Part shown: positions 43,213-52,071 of the stretch, piece by piece
Layout: every line of letters starts with the position of its first letter
How positions within the stretch are numbered: position 1 is the first letter of the stretch
Source of the DNA: Candidatus Poribacteria bacterium
Lineage (GTDB): Bacteria; Poribacteria; WGA-4E; WGA-3G
DNA: 64,000 nt
Direction of reading: 5' to 3'
NCBI GenBank assembly: GCA_022821725.1
Contig: JAJEDB010000076.1
Coordinates: 1 to 64,000 of the forward strand
Notes under the pieces: model-generated
What the model saw: only the letters and a program-made list of their open reading frames with translations
What the model was told of the DNA's origin: nothing
Databases searched by the model: none
Translations under genes and position numbers: made by a program

Positions 43213-43833
43213 ATGGCACAGTATCGGTGTACAAGTTATATCTTAGTCAGATCTCTTAAATCATGGCTTTTCTGTGCGTTGGTGCTCTGCACTATTATAA
43301 CAGGATCCGAAGCAAATGCCGAGAACTTTCTATCGAGATGGGATCAGACCCTCTTTGATCGTATCTATGATGCCCCACCCCGTCAACAACCGACGTGGAC
43401 ACTCATGGAAGGGATAACAGAATTTGGGCATTATCGGGCAGTTATGGGGCTTTCTGTTCTCCTCATGGCATACGGGGATGAAGCACATCAGGAAACTGGC
43501 AGGCTTTTATCTTCCGCGTTCCTCGGGACGGGGTTGGTAACGTTTGGTATGAAGAGGTTGATTGGTCGGAAACGTCCCCTTGATGAAAGTTTGGGGAATC
43601 CAGCTTTTCCGTCCGGACATACATCCCTCGCGTTCAGTTCAGCAACGATTTTAGGGTATCGGTATCCGAAATGGCGGATTCCGCTCTATGTTGGAGCAGG
43701 GCTCGTCGGTTTTTCGCGTATCTATCTCGGACGACATTACACGTCAGATGTGATAGCCGGGGCAGCACTTGGAACAGTGATGGGAATGCTCGTCTGGCAC
43801 AACCGCGCCACGCTGTTGAGGTGGGAGTTTTAG
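43213..43833 (+). CDS. PAP2-family membrane phosphatase
   Basis: The protein (206 aa) has the three PAP2 catalytic motifs: KRLIGRKRPL, FPSGHTSLAFS and SRIYLGRHYTSDVIAG, with intact Arg, His and Asp residues. Hydrophobic segments surround them, and an N-terminal segment (about 14-33) may be a signal peptide or membrane helix. Such enzymes dephosphorylate lipid phosphates (undecaprenyl-PP, phosphatidate). The product faces the periplasm in the usual topology. Confidence 0.88.
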   Translation: MAQYRCTSYILVRSLKSWLFCALVLCTIITGSEANAENFLSRWDQTLFDRIYDAPPRQQPTWTLMEGITEFGHYRAVMGLSVLLMAYGDEAHQETGRLLSSAFLGTGLVTFGMKRLIGRKRPLDESLGNPAFPSGHTSLAFSSATILGYRYPKWRIPLYVGAGLVGFSRIYLGRHYTSDVIAGAALGTVMGMLVWHNRATLLRWEF

Positions 43834-43876
43834 AAAAGCCATCAGCAGTCAGCAATCAGTCGTTTAACGCACTCCA

Positions 43877-43899
43877 CGTCCAAAACAACGTTTTGGACG
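43877..43899 (+). terminator. perfect hairpin after the PAP2 gene
   Basis: CGTCCAAAAC and GTTTTGGACG form a 10-bp perfect stem around AAC. There is no T-tract, so termination is uncertain. Confidence 0.45.
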
Positions 43900-43934
43900 G
43901 CTCGAAAGCGAAAATCGTCAAGTTCCAAAGTTCT

Positions 43935-43961
43935 AAACTTATCCGCAAGGTAAAATTAAAA
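43935..43961 (+). repeat. CCGCAAGG element, copy 5
   Basis: AAACTTATCCGCAAGG followed by TAAAATTAAAAG lies in the spacer before a lipoprotein gene. It is followed by a second AAAATTAAAA. Confidence 0.65.
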
Positions 43962-43977
43962 GATAAAATTAAAAGGT

Positions 43978-44006
43978 TTGACAAAAAAACACACGCGACG
44001 TAAAAT
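43978..44006 (+). promoter_or_regulatory. sigma-70-type promoter for the lipoprotein gene
   Basis: TTGACA (43978-43983) and TAAAAT (44001-44006) are 17 bases apart, 26 bases before the ATG. Confidence 0.7.
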
Positions 44007-44031
44007 ATAATCACAAAGGAGGGTGAGACTG

Positions 44032-44823
44032 ATGAGTCGAACAAAAGATCGCATCCAGTTCCGGTATCAGCGTATAGGCGGAATCGGCATGTTTCTCTTA
44101 ATAGGAACATTATTAGCAGGATGTGCTGTCCCGCCGCAACCCTCAGTTGATGTCTATATGGAACCCATCGCCGGACGCTTTAACGCACATATCAATCCGG
44201 AGACAGGGGCGGCAACTGTGGAAAAAAAAGGGGTTGCCGTTACGATTAAACCGTTTGATGAAGTAGAACTGTTCGCACTCACCGAAGATCCGAGAGTGAA
44301 TCCGTATCTCTTCGTTCAGAAGAACGGTGCCGTTGAACCTATCTACACAGTGTTCGATATTACAGTCCATAATCGAGAAAACCGACGCGTTCTGGTTGAC
44401 GACGCAGCCATCCTCATTGATAGAAACGGCGGGCAATACGCCAATCTATCCAACGATTATTTCGACGCACTCTATGATAATGTGGATCTTTCGCAGCATA
44501 ATACTTGGGAAGCGGGTTATCCTTACATGCCTGGACGGGCTGGGTTCCCCAGCACCTACGGCTACTATCCTGACTACGGTCACTATCAGTCTTACATAGA
44601 TGCCGAAGCCCTGGCGTTGGGACGAATTGTGATAGAGGACCACATCTTTGAAGGGGCGAAGTTGTTCTCCGGCGCGAAACGGGGCGGTTTCTTAATTTTC
44701 GATCGGCTTGAGAGCGCCGCCACAGATATTCGAATTGTTGTCCCTCACGTTCGGATTGTCCATCCAGACGGTAAAGAGGATAAATTGGAATTTAAAATTG
44801 ACTTTAGGCAGGTCCTGCCATAA
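44032..44823 (+). CDS. lipoprotein of unknown function
   Basis: The ATG follows AAAGGAGGG. The 263-residue product has a positively charged start, a hydrophobic stretch and the lipobox LLAGC (Cys near residue 28), so it is probably lipid-anchored. The mature part is rich in beta-type sequence, with a Gly/Tyr/Pro-rich segment (about 160-185). No domain is recognised. The next gene is also a lipoprotein but lies 79 bases away. Confidence 0.8.
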   Translation: MSRTKDRIQFRYQRIGGIGMFLLIGTLLAGCAVPPQPSVDVYMEPIAGRFNAHINPETGAATVEKKGVAVTIKPFDEVELFALTEDPRVNPYLFVQKNGAVEPIYTVFDITVHNRENRRVLVDDAAILIDRNGGQYANLSNDYFDALYDNVDLSQHNTWEAGYPYMPGRAGFPSTYGYYPDYGHYQSYIDAEALALGRIVIEDHIFEGAKLFSGAKRGGFLIFDRLESAATDIRIVVPHVRIVHPDGKEDKLEFKIDFRQVLP

Positions 44824-44902
44824 AATAAAGATAACCTTAATCGCTGAATACAGATTAACAACGCAAGATTTGCCATTATTAATGAAGGGAGTCGATAGTA
44901 AA

Positions 44903-46090
44903 ATGAAGAATTGGCTTATTATATTATTGATAGTAGGGCTTGTATCTGCTTGGGGGTGCCAACCCGCAGGTAAAGACAAACAGGAAGCCCAGAAAGAGCT
45001 TAAAGTCGCTGTAGCAGCGCCCTTTACAGGGAACGCAGCAGCATTTGGGGAAATGATTAAACGCGGTGCTGAGCTCAGAGAAAAAGAAATCAATGAAGCC
45101 GGTGGAATCAACGGTATGAAGTTGACACTGCTTTTTGAGGATGATGCCGGTAAAGGATCAGAAGCAAGCCTTGTGGCGGAACGCATCGCCAGTAACTTGC
45201 AAATCCTCGCAGTCGTTGGACACTTTAACAGCACTTGCTCATTGGCCGGTAAACCAATTTACCAACGCGCCGGTATTGTTGAACTTTCTCCTGGCTCAAC
45301 GGCTGTAACTGTTTGTGAAGGCAGCGATTGGACATTCCGAAACTTGTATCGAGACGATTTCCAAGGGAAATTCATTGCACGATACATTGACGATATCCTG
45401 ACAAACCTCCAATCTGTCGCTGTCTTTTTTGATAACGATGATTATGGACGCGGTTTAAGAAACGCATTCGTCGCAGAAGCCGAAAAAATAGGACTTAACC
45501 TCGTTGCCGATGAGGCGTATGAGAGAGACAATACTGATTTCAAGGCACAACTCACCAGTATCAAAGCCAAAAACCCAGACGCTATTTTTATCTCTGGACT
45601 CTACGCCGAAGCAGGTTTAATTGTTAAACAGGCACGTGAGGCTGGAATCACCGCGCAGTTTTTCGGAGCGGATGGTGTGGACTCACCTGATTTTCTCATA
45701 ATTGCAGGCTCTTCCGCAGAAGGGGCTTTGCTCACAACACCTTTTACGTTTGGTGCAGCCGGAGAGGACGCACAACAGATGGCAGCCAATTTTGAAGCAC
45801 TTCACGGTGTGGCACCCGACACGTGGGCTGCTTTGACGTATGATGCCGTTGGGATGATTGCAGATGCCTTGGCAAAAACCTATAATCCGGAGGCATCCAT
45901 TGCGGATAATCGGAAGGCTATCCGTGACCATTTGGCATCCTTGGATACCCCCGAAGAAGGCTACAAAGGTGTTACAGGGTTAACCTATTTTGATGTCAAT
46001 GGTGATACAGTTAATAAACCTGCTTATGTGAAGGTTGTGAAAGATGGGCAATTTGTTGCCGCCGATCAACAACTCCTTGAGTTGGATTAA
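44903..46090 (+). CDS. branched-chain amino acid-type ABC receptor (LivJ/LivK-like lipoprotein)
   Basis: This 395-residue periplasmic-binding protein of the Leu/Ile/Val type captures amino acids or related solutes. The lipobox is SAWGC near the N-terminus, and the mature sequence has the typical opening KVAVAAPFTGNAAAFGEMIKRGAEL. I chose the ATG at 44903, with AAGGGAG upstream, over the much longer frame beginning at 44708, which would run through the preceding gene. The permeases LivH and LivM follow 95 bases downstream. Confidence 0.9.
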   Translation: MKNWLIILLIVGLVSAWGCQPAGKDKQEAQKELKVAVAAPFTGNAAAFGEMIKRGAELREKEINEAGGINGMKLTLLFEDDAGKGSEASLVAERIASNLQILAVVGHFNSTCSLAGKPIYQRAGIVELSPGSTAVTVCEGSDWTFRNLYRDDFQGKFIARYIDDILTNLQSVAVFFDNDDYGRGLRNAFVAEAEKIGLNLVADEAYERDNTDFKAQLTSIKAKNPDAIFISGLYAEAGLIVKQAREAGITAQFFGADGVDSPDFLIIAGSSAEGALLTTPFTFGAAGEDAQQMAANFEALHGVAPDTWAALTYDAVGMIADALAKTYNPEASIADNRKAIRDHLASLDTPEEGYKGVTGLTYFDVNGDTVNKPAYVKVVKDGQFVAADQQLLELD

Positions 46091-46185
46091 CTTTGAAACA
46101 GATTTTTCCTCTAACGACTACATAGAACACGGATGAGAGGTCCCTGGTCCCCTCTCTACAAAACGCATATCCGAAGAAAAGAATT

Positions 46186-47082
46186 ATGACGCAATTTTTA
46201 GAGCAGATTATTAACGGATTGGTGCTCGGCGGTATCTATGCACTCATCGCCGTCGGCTACACGATGGTTTATGGCATTATTCAACTGATAAACTTCGCAC
46301 ATGGCGAAATTTTCATGTTCGGTGCCTACATCGCACTCATGTTTATAACAGTCTTCGGTATACCGTTTTGGATAGCGTTGCCGTTGAGTATGGTGCTATG
46401 TGGCATGTTGGGGATGCTGATGGACTTGGTGGCCTATCGTCCCCTCCGGAACGCACCGCGTTTGTCGGCATTGATTACAGCGATAGGTATGTCACTTGCG
46501 TTGCAAAACCTGGCGCGGATGATTTGGTCAGCCCGCCCGCGTCAATTTCCGACCGAAGCCCTACCGACTATCTTTCTCAGTCAAAACGCGATCTTACTCC
46601 CGGGGGGGGCTGCCCTGCCGTATCGGGACGTGTTTATCATCCTATTGGCACTTATTTTGATGGTTGCTCTAAACAGGTTGATTTACCTGACCAAGATTGG
46701 TAAAGCGATGCGGGCGTGCGCCCAGAATCCGGTTGCAGCAAATCTGATGGGAATTAAAACAAATCGGGTGATTGCTATAACCTTTATTATCGGTTCTGCT
46801 TTAGGTGCGGTTGCGGGTATCATGGTTGGTTTGCGCGAAGTCGTTACGCCAACAATGGGCTACTATAAAGGGATGGCAGCTTTTGCCGCTGCTGTTCTCG
46901 GCGGCATAGGGAACATCACAGGGGCTATGCTCGGCGGCATCATAATCGGAATCGCTGAAGTGTTTGGAGCCGGATATATCTCCTCAGGGTATCGATTGGC
47001 GATTGCTTATATTATTATGATTGCAGTAATTGTTATTCGTCCATCCGGGTTATTCGGAAAATCAACGGGAAACCGCGCTTAG
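46186..47082 (+). CDS. livH: branched-chain amino acid ABC permease, LivH type
   Basis: This 298-residue integral membrane permease has about eight helices and typical blocks: GLVLGGIYALIAVGYTMVYGIIQLINFAHGE at the start, MRACAQNPVAANLMGI in the cytoplasmic loop that contacts the ATPase, and GAVLGGIGNITGAMLGG. It follows a LivK-like receptor and is 1 base from livM. The substrate class is branched-chain amino acids or related compounds. Confidence 0.93.
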   Translation: MTQFLEQIINGLVLGGIYALIAVGYTMVYGIIQLINFAHGEIFMFGAYIALMFITVFGIPFWIALPLSMVLCGMLGMLMDLVAYRPLRNAPRLSALITAIGMSLALQNLARMIWSARPRQFPTEALPTIFLSQNAILLPGGAALPYRDVFIILLALILMVALNRLIYLTKIGKAMRACAQNPVAANLMGIKTNRVIAITFIIGSALGAVAGIMVGLREVVTPTMGYYKGMAAFAAAVLGGIGNITGAMLGGIIIGIAEVFGAGYISSGYRLAIAYIIMIAVIVIRPSGLFGKSTGNRA

Positions 47083-47083
47083 T

Positions 47084-48082
47084 ATGAAAGATAAACTCAC
47101 ACCGAAAAATATCATCCTTGGCTTATTCGTCTGTTTTCTACCGCTCTTAATGTATGGGATAGATGCCATATCCCTTTTCCTGTCAGGATACGATATTTAC
47201 CTAGGACTGCCAAGTGGAGACTACATGTTGCGGATTATTGTTCGCGCCTATCTCTACATGCTCCTTGCAATCGGACTCAATATTGTCTGTGGATTCACTG
47301 GACTTCTGGATTTGGGTTACGTTGGTTTCTATCTTATTGGTGGCTATACGGTCGGATTACTGATGGCTCGACTTGGGGTGACCTATTGGGTTGCCCTTCC
47401 CCTTGCAGTGTTAAATGGGGCATTGTGGGGATTATTACGCGGAGCACCGACTTTGCGACTCACGGGTGATTACTTTGCGATTGTCACTTTTGGATTTGCT
47501 GAGCTGCTCTTCCGTATCGTGAAAAATGAACAGTGGTTGATAGGCGCACCGAACGGACAACTTCGTGACATTCCGTCTCCTACGCTTTTCGGATTAGTAT
47601 TCAACCAGAATTGGCACAATTACTACCATATTCTTATTCTGCTACTCCTTGTCGTCTTTATTACCTATCGACTCCAGCATTCTCGCGTCGGAAGGGCATG
47701 GGTCTCGATTCGTGAAGATGAGCAGGCAGCAGAAAGTATGGGCATCAATGTCAGTCGCTATAAATCGTTAGCATTTGCCGTGAGCGCGGCAATTGGCGGG
47801 TTAGGCGGCGGTTTCATCGCACAATTCCAAGTGAATATTAGTGCACCATTCTTTGAATTTTGGGAGTCGATTTTCATTCTGTGTATGGTCGTCCTCGGAG
47901 GGATGGGAAGTATAAGGGGCGCAATGATAGGCGCAGCGATTCTTGGATCATTGGGTGAGATTCTGAGACCGGGCTTCATTATCCCATATCAATTTGGCAA
48001 TGCCCGCTATCTTATCTTTGGGATCATCCTTATTCTCTTAATGCGTTTCCGTCCAGGTGGATTAACGCTCAAAAAAGCTTAA
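47084..48082 (+). CDS. livM: branched-chain amino acid ABC permease, LivM type
   Basis: The protein (332 aa) has about nine helices and family blocks GLLDLGYVGFYLIGGYTVGLL, AWVSIREDEQAAESMGIN (EAA-like loop) and VVLGGMGSIRGAMIGA. I chose the ATG at 47084, one base after the livH stop; a longer frame from 47030 would overlap livH. The next gene is on the other strand, so no livG or livF ATPase follows, although both are needed for function. Confidence 0.92.
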   Translation: MKDKLTPKNIILGLFVCFLPLLMYGIDAISLFLSGYDIYLGLPSGDYMLRIIVRAYLYMLLAIGLNIVCGFTGLLDLGYVGFYLIGGYTVGLLMARLGVTYWVALPLAVLNGALWGLLRGAPTLRLTGDYFAIVTFGFAELLFRIVKNEQWLIGAPNGQLRDIPSPTLFGLVFNQNWHNYYHILILLLLVVFITYRLQHSRVGRAWVSIREDEQAAESMGINVSRYKSLAFAVSAAIGGLGGGFIAQFQVNISAPFFEFWESIFILCMVVLGGMGSIRGAMIGAAILGSLGEILRPGFIIPYQFGNARYLIFGIILILLMRFRPGGLTLKKA

Positions 48083-48095
48083 GGGTTATCAGATC

Positions 48096-48112
48096 GGGTT
48101 GCTACGCAACCC
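48096..48112. terminator. bidirectional hairpin terminator between livM and batA
   Basis: GGGTTGC and GCAACCC form a perfect 7-bp stem around TAC, between two convergent genes, followed by TTTC. Confidence 0.65.
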
Positions 48113-48121
48113 TTTCAAGGG

Positions 48122-49153
48122 TCAACTAAGAGGTTTTCGTTTAACAGACCCTCTTGTGACGGATAGCCATCTTTCACAGATAAGCAGGATTAGTGCCCCG
48201 AAGACAAATAATTGAAAGCGTTCCTGATATTCGCCATCCGAACGGATCCTGAATTTCTGTTTTTCGAGCCGCGCCAAGTCTGCTGTTAACTGGGCAATCC
48301 CTGTATTTGCATGATAGTAACGACCGTTCCCGGCTTCAGCAATTTCCCGCAATTGGTTTTCATCTAATGCTGTTAGGACGAGTTGTCCATTGGCATCGCG
48401 CTTGTAAGGAGTGGTTGCCGTAGTAGTGCCTTGCGGAAGCGGAATCGGCACTGGGCGGACAGCCTTACCGATACCGACACAATAGATATGCACCCCTTCT
48501 TGGGTCGCCGTTCTTGCTGCCGCAATCGCCTCTTCACCGTGGTCCTCTCCATCTGTAAACAGAATCAGGACCTTCTGCCCTCCAAAGTCGGCATCTATCC
48601 CTGTTGTATCGTTCCGATTTGATCTGAGTCGAGTGGTCGCTGTTTCAATAGCAGTGCCGATACGGGTCCCGCTGTGGGTAAGCGTTTCGGCAGTTATCGC
48701 CTCTAAGAATTCTCTGAGCGTCGCACTATCGCTCGTCAAAGGACATACCACGAAACTCGCTTCAGCAAAGTAGAGTAATCCGACCCGGTCATCTTTAAGC
48801 GCCTCTAAGAGTGAAAACATAACCTCTTTCGCTTGGGTTAGTCGTCGAAGGGATGCTTCATCTTCCGCGAGCATACTCGTCGAAATATCCAATGCGAGCA
48901 TGACATCTAATCGTTCCGCAACCGATTCGGGTTTGGCACCCCACTGCGGACGCGCGATGGCAAATATTAGGAGCGAAGAACTCAGCAACAATAATCCCGC
49001 TTGAACCTTGTGTCGATGCAGGTGTGCCGGATCGACATGCTTGTAGAACCGCAGCAGTGCTTTCCGTTTCCGTTGCAATCCAAAAAAAAGCAACAGGATC
49101 AAGGATGGCACTGCCCATAAAAAATGGAGAAATTCAGGATGACCAAACCGCAT
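48122..49153 (-). CDS. BatA-like von Willebrand factor A membrane protein
   Basis: The product (343 aa) has two N-terminal membrane helices (about 10-25 and 50-68), a vWA domain with the metal-site motif DISTS (LALDISTSMLAEDE) and a conserved Asp in FTDGEDHG, and a C-terminal helix before a basic tail. BatA-type proteins work with MoxR ATPases in envelope stress or protein assembly. No MoxR or BatB is adjacent. Confidence 0.85.
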   Translation of the reverse strand: MRFGHPEFLHFLWAVPSLILLLFFGLQRKRKALLRFYKHVDPAHLHRHKVQAGLLLLSSSLLIFAIARPQWGAKPESVAERLDVMLALDISTSMLAEDEASLRRLTQAKEVMFSLLEALKDDRVGLLYFAEASFVVCPLTSDSATLREFLEAITAETLTHSGTRIGTAIETATTRLRSNRNDTTGIDADFGGQKVLILFTDGEDHGEEAIAAARTATQEGVHIYCVGIGKAVRPVPIPLPQGTTTATTPYKRDANGQLVLTALDENQLREIAEAGNGRYYHANTGIAQLTADLARLEKQKFRIRSDGEYQERFQLFVFGALILLICERWLSVTRGSVKRKPLS

Positions 49154-49333
49154 ATTTTAATTTATTGCTCCTGGGCTGCTGCGTCCGTTGTCCTTGCAGG
49201 TTTTCGGGGATGTCGCGACTGGTTTTGGGAATGTTGAGGTTTCTTTTATTTTGGAGAAAATTAAACCGCAGTTGCAGCCTGAAACACGGGGCAAGCGGCT
49301 CGAACACAGAAAGCGTGAAATCTCAAATTGCGT

Positions 49334-49360
49334 CACTTATTCACAAGGAAAAATTAAAAA
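49334..49360 (+). repeat. CCGCAAGG element, copy 6 (degenerate)
   Basis: CACTTATTCACAAGG followed by AAAAATTAAAAA lies just before the end of the minus-strand NucS-like gene, i.e. downstream of that gene. Confidence 0.5.
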
Positions 49361-49361
49361 A

Positions 49362-50354
49362 CTATGAAGATAGGATGGAGTTGCGGACGCGTTCAAAAAT
49401 CTCAATCGCATAGTCAAGATGCGCTTTAGAAGCGATGTTAAAAGAGATACCGAAATTCTTGACTGTTACATTGGGCAAATTGGCGCGGCACTCGACAATA
49501 TGGAGTGGTGTGAAGTCTCCGTGGACATCGACCCGGAAGTGGGTTGCCCTTCTTGAAGGATACGTGTCGAGCCACCAATGTCCCCCGAAAGTCATCCTAA
49601 GTTTCGCGATCCGGGGTCGAAGTGTTGCACCACACGCCTCAACGTATTCCACGAATTCGTGGGCAATTTGCGAGAGTTCCTCGTTCTCCTGTAGCATCTC
49701 AATAAACACTGGGAGGGTCATAAATCGCTGTGTGGTGGGTCCATAACTTCGTTCTTCCTCCTTAACGAGCGTCCCACCGAGAACCGTCTCAGTTGCGACT
49801 AAAATTTCGTCAGGGGCGTGATAGGAAAAATAGGAGATATAGGTGAGATCAAGCCCCAGAGCCCGTAGATATTCTGCGACCTCTAAGACGCGTGTGTCTA
49901 CTCCCTCAGAAACAAGCACCAATCGCTGTTTTTGATTGAATGCTGATTTCCGGATGTCCCCCGGCTCATAGCCAAAGAATTCGCTATGTAGTGCAGTGAG
50001 CGAGGAGAATTCTTTGCCCTGTTGTTGGCACCAGCGATACGCGAGCGTCTCCAACTCTATAAAAGAGAGTTGAGAAACCCCGGCGGCATACTCCAAAATT
50101 TGTGTAATTGCGGTCCGAGAGGGTTTTCCACGCTTGAGTTCAATAATCACGCAATTCCCCTGTCGATCGAGTGCCAACAGATCAATTTTCTGTTTTGATG
50201 TGCTTAATGGCGGTTGCCTGCTGATAACACAAAGCGGTTCACCGAGGACCAGCGTTGCGTCTTTTTCAAGCAGGTCTTCGAAGTCGCGTTCCTCACCAAA
50301 ACGCAAAGGTTCGAGCTTCCCAAATTTCCGGTCTTCCCAACGATAAACTTCCAT
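49362..50354 (-). CDS. PD-(D/E)XK-type DNA endonuclease-like protein (NucS/DUF91-like N-terminus)
   Basis: This is a 330-residue protein. The N-terminal half carries a nuclease core with DLLALDRQGNCVIIELKRGK, giving the Asp, Glu and Lys of the PD-(D/E)XK fold in a NucS/DUF91-like setting, and a Q-rich helix after it (AITQILEYAAG). The C-terminal half (about 200-330) is not recognised. There is no restriction methylase next to it. Roles in mismatch-linked or single-strand cleavage are known for NucS, but the similarity here is limited to the core. Confidence 0.75.
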   Translation of the reverse strand: MEVYRWEDRKFGKLEPLRFGEERDFEDLLEKDATLVLGEPLCVISRQPPLSTSKQKIDLLALDRQGNCVIIELKRGKPSRTAITQILEYAAGVSQLSFIELETLAYRWCQQQGKEFSSLTALHSEFFGYEPGDIRKSAFNQKQRLVLVSEGVDTRVLEVAEYLRALGLDLTYISYFSYHAPDEILVATETVLGGTLVKEEERSYGPTTQRFMTLPVFIEMLQENEELSQIAHEFVEYVEACGATLRPRIAKLRMTFGGHWWLDTYPSRRATHFRVDVHGDFTPLHIVECRANLPNVTVKNFGISFNIASKAHLDYAIEIFERVRNSILSS

Positions 50355-50406
50355 TTTTGACCACTGTCCCGCAAGTCTATAGGTGCTTGCGCTATTGTAA
50401 TTTACT

Positions 50407-52071
50407 CTACAAATTATAGTTTAACCAACGGATACGTTCCCGATACGCCTCAACCTCTGCTGCGATTCTGGTATCATTCCAATTATTTTTCTCGCCCAAA
50501 AATTGCGCAATTTGTGGCGCTATATCAACACCTTGGCCGGGCGTCCAACCGATCCGTGTCCGTCGCCACAGAACATCTTCAAGTGTGATTGCCATTTCAC
50601 CCCAATAGGCATAGAGGAGTTCAGCCTTCGTGAACGGAAGAGAGGAGGTTACTAACTCCCCAAGTCCCGCATCTTCAGTGATAAATTTTTGAATCGTGCG
50701 ATACCCTGCGCCATATCGCTTAACAAGACGCTCCGCATCCGCGCCTGATGCCTCCCCGATTGCACTCGGCAATGGATGCGTGGCAGTTTTACAGGCGCGT
50801 GGGACCTTTAAAAATGCGGCAAGATGGTTCCCGGTCTCTTCCGCCATCTGACGATGTGTGGTGAGTTTTCCACCATAGAGATACATGATCCCACTTAGGC
50901 TCTCTGTAATTAAATGCTCCCTTGAAACAAAATCAGTTTTTGCGAACCCATGCGAATGCTGGTTCACCGCGATGAGAGGTCGAGTACCAGCATAAGCGCC
51001 AATAATAGTATCCTTGTTGAGCCGCTTTTCTGGAAAGATTCGCTGTGTTTCTGATAGCAGATATGTCACCTCATTCGCTGATGGGCGGACTGATGCTAAT
51101 TCCTCTTCCGGTGTTGTTTCAGTCGTGCCAACAATGGAGGTATTGTGCGCACCGGGCAGAATAAAAATGACTCGCGGATTACGTCTCTGCTGTTTGTTCA
51201 CTTGCGTGAAGGTTATCAGACCGTAGGCATTGTCGTCCTCTTTTCCATAGCGCGGCAAAAGGAGATGGATACCTTTCGCGTTTTCTGTCAATAAGCGCGA
51301 GGTGCCGTCGTAACTCGGATCTTTACGCCATATATGGTCGCTCCAGGGACCCGTTGCCGATACAATTTTTCGTGCCGAAATCTCAAAACGTTTTCCAGAA
51401 ATAACATCTTCAGCAACTATTCTGTAAATCCCGTTCTCGGAATTGGCAGTCTCCGGTTTTCTCACAAAATCGAGAAAACGGACGTAGTTTGCGACAATCG
51501 CCCCGTGTTGATGGGCATCCTTGAGGGTCGCGAGGGTCAACCGAGCATCGTTGACCATACTATCCCATAGCAGGACACACCCCTTTAAGGAATTCGTGGC
51601 AATAGGTCCGACAAGATGCCGTATCTTTCGGACATCGCGAATCGCTATTGATTTCTCCGTTTCATCCGTTTTAGAGAGGCAATTGTAGTAATGCGCAGCG
51701 AGTTGCATGCCTGTCAACGGATACGGATCACCTTTGTAGCAAAGAAGTGCTAACGGGATTGACTTCACAAGATTCGGCGCAATCCGGCGAAGGATTTCGC
51801 GTTCCCGACGTGCATTTTTGACGAGTTCAATGTCCCGCTTAAGTAGATACCGAAAACCGCCATGGACAAGCTGGGACGTAGCACTACTCGTTCCGTTCGC
51901 AAAATCGCCTTGTTCAATCAAGCCCGCTTTGATACCACCGTTGAGCGCGAGGTCCCGGATTAAACCCGCACCGACGATACCACCACCGATGACTAAAACA
52001 TCTAACGGTTCAGTCTTGAAGATTTCTATATTCTGGGTACGCGTCCGAGCTGAAAATTCCGTGTTTTTAAT
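50407..52071 (-). CDS. glpD: FAD-dependent glycerol-3-phosphate dehydrogenase, probable ATT start
   Basis: GlpD oxidises glycerol-3-phosphate to dihydroxyacetone phosphate and feeds electrons to quinones. Family blocks include TSSATSQLVHGGFRYL, GKLTTHRQMAE and a C-terminal domain. The frame taken from 51921 (TTG) would lack the FAD site. Extending it upstream in frame gives VLVIGGGIVGAG, the needed Rossmann motif, and continues to an ATT at 52071 that overlaps the preceding TAA by one base (TAATT) with AGGAGG 6 bases upstream. No ATG, GTG or TTG lies between ATT and the FAD site. Full length from ATT is 554 residues, normal for GlpD. A single-base error turning ATG into ATT is the alternative. 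Confidence 0.82.
   Translation of the reverse strand: MKNTEFSARTRTQNIEIFKTEPLDVLVIGGGIVGAGLIRDLALNGGIKAGLIEQGDFANGTSSATSQLVHGGFRYLLKRDIELVKNARREREILRRIAPNLVKSIPLALLCYKGDPYPLTGMQLAAHYYNCLSKTDETEKSIAIRDVRKIRHLVGPIATNSLKGCVLLWDSMVNDARLTLATLKDAHQHGAIVANYVRFLDFVRKPETANSENGIYRIVAEDVISGKRFEISARKIVSATGPWSDHIWRKDPSYDGTSRLLTENAKGIHLLLPRYGKEDDNAYGLITFTQVNKQQRRNPRVIFILPGAHNTSIVGTTETTPEEELASVRPSANEVTYLLSETQRIFPEKRLNKDTIIGAYAGTRPLIAVNQHSHGFAKTDFVSREHLITESLSGIMYLYGGKLTTHRQMAEETGNHLAAFLKVPRACKTATHPLPSAIGEASGADAERLVKRYGAGYRTIQKFITEDAGLGELVTSSLPFTKAELLYAYWGEMAITLEDVLWRRTRIGWTPGQGVDIAPQIAQFLGEKNNWNDTRIAAEVEAYRERIRWLNYNL

Noticed and set aside
44708..44902. Long N-terminal extension of the LivK-like receptor frame
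   Set aside because: It runs through the end of the preceding lipoprotein gene. The true signal peptide and lipobox start at 44903 with a ribosome site.
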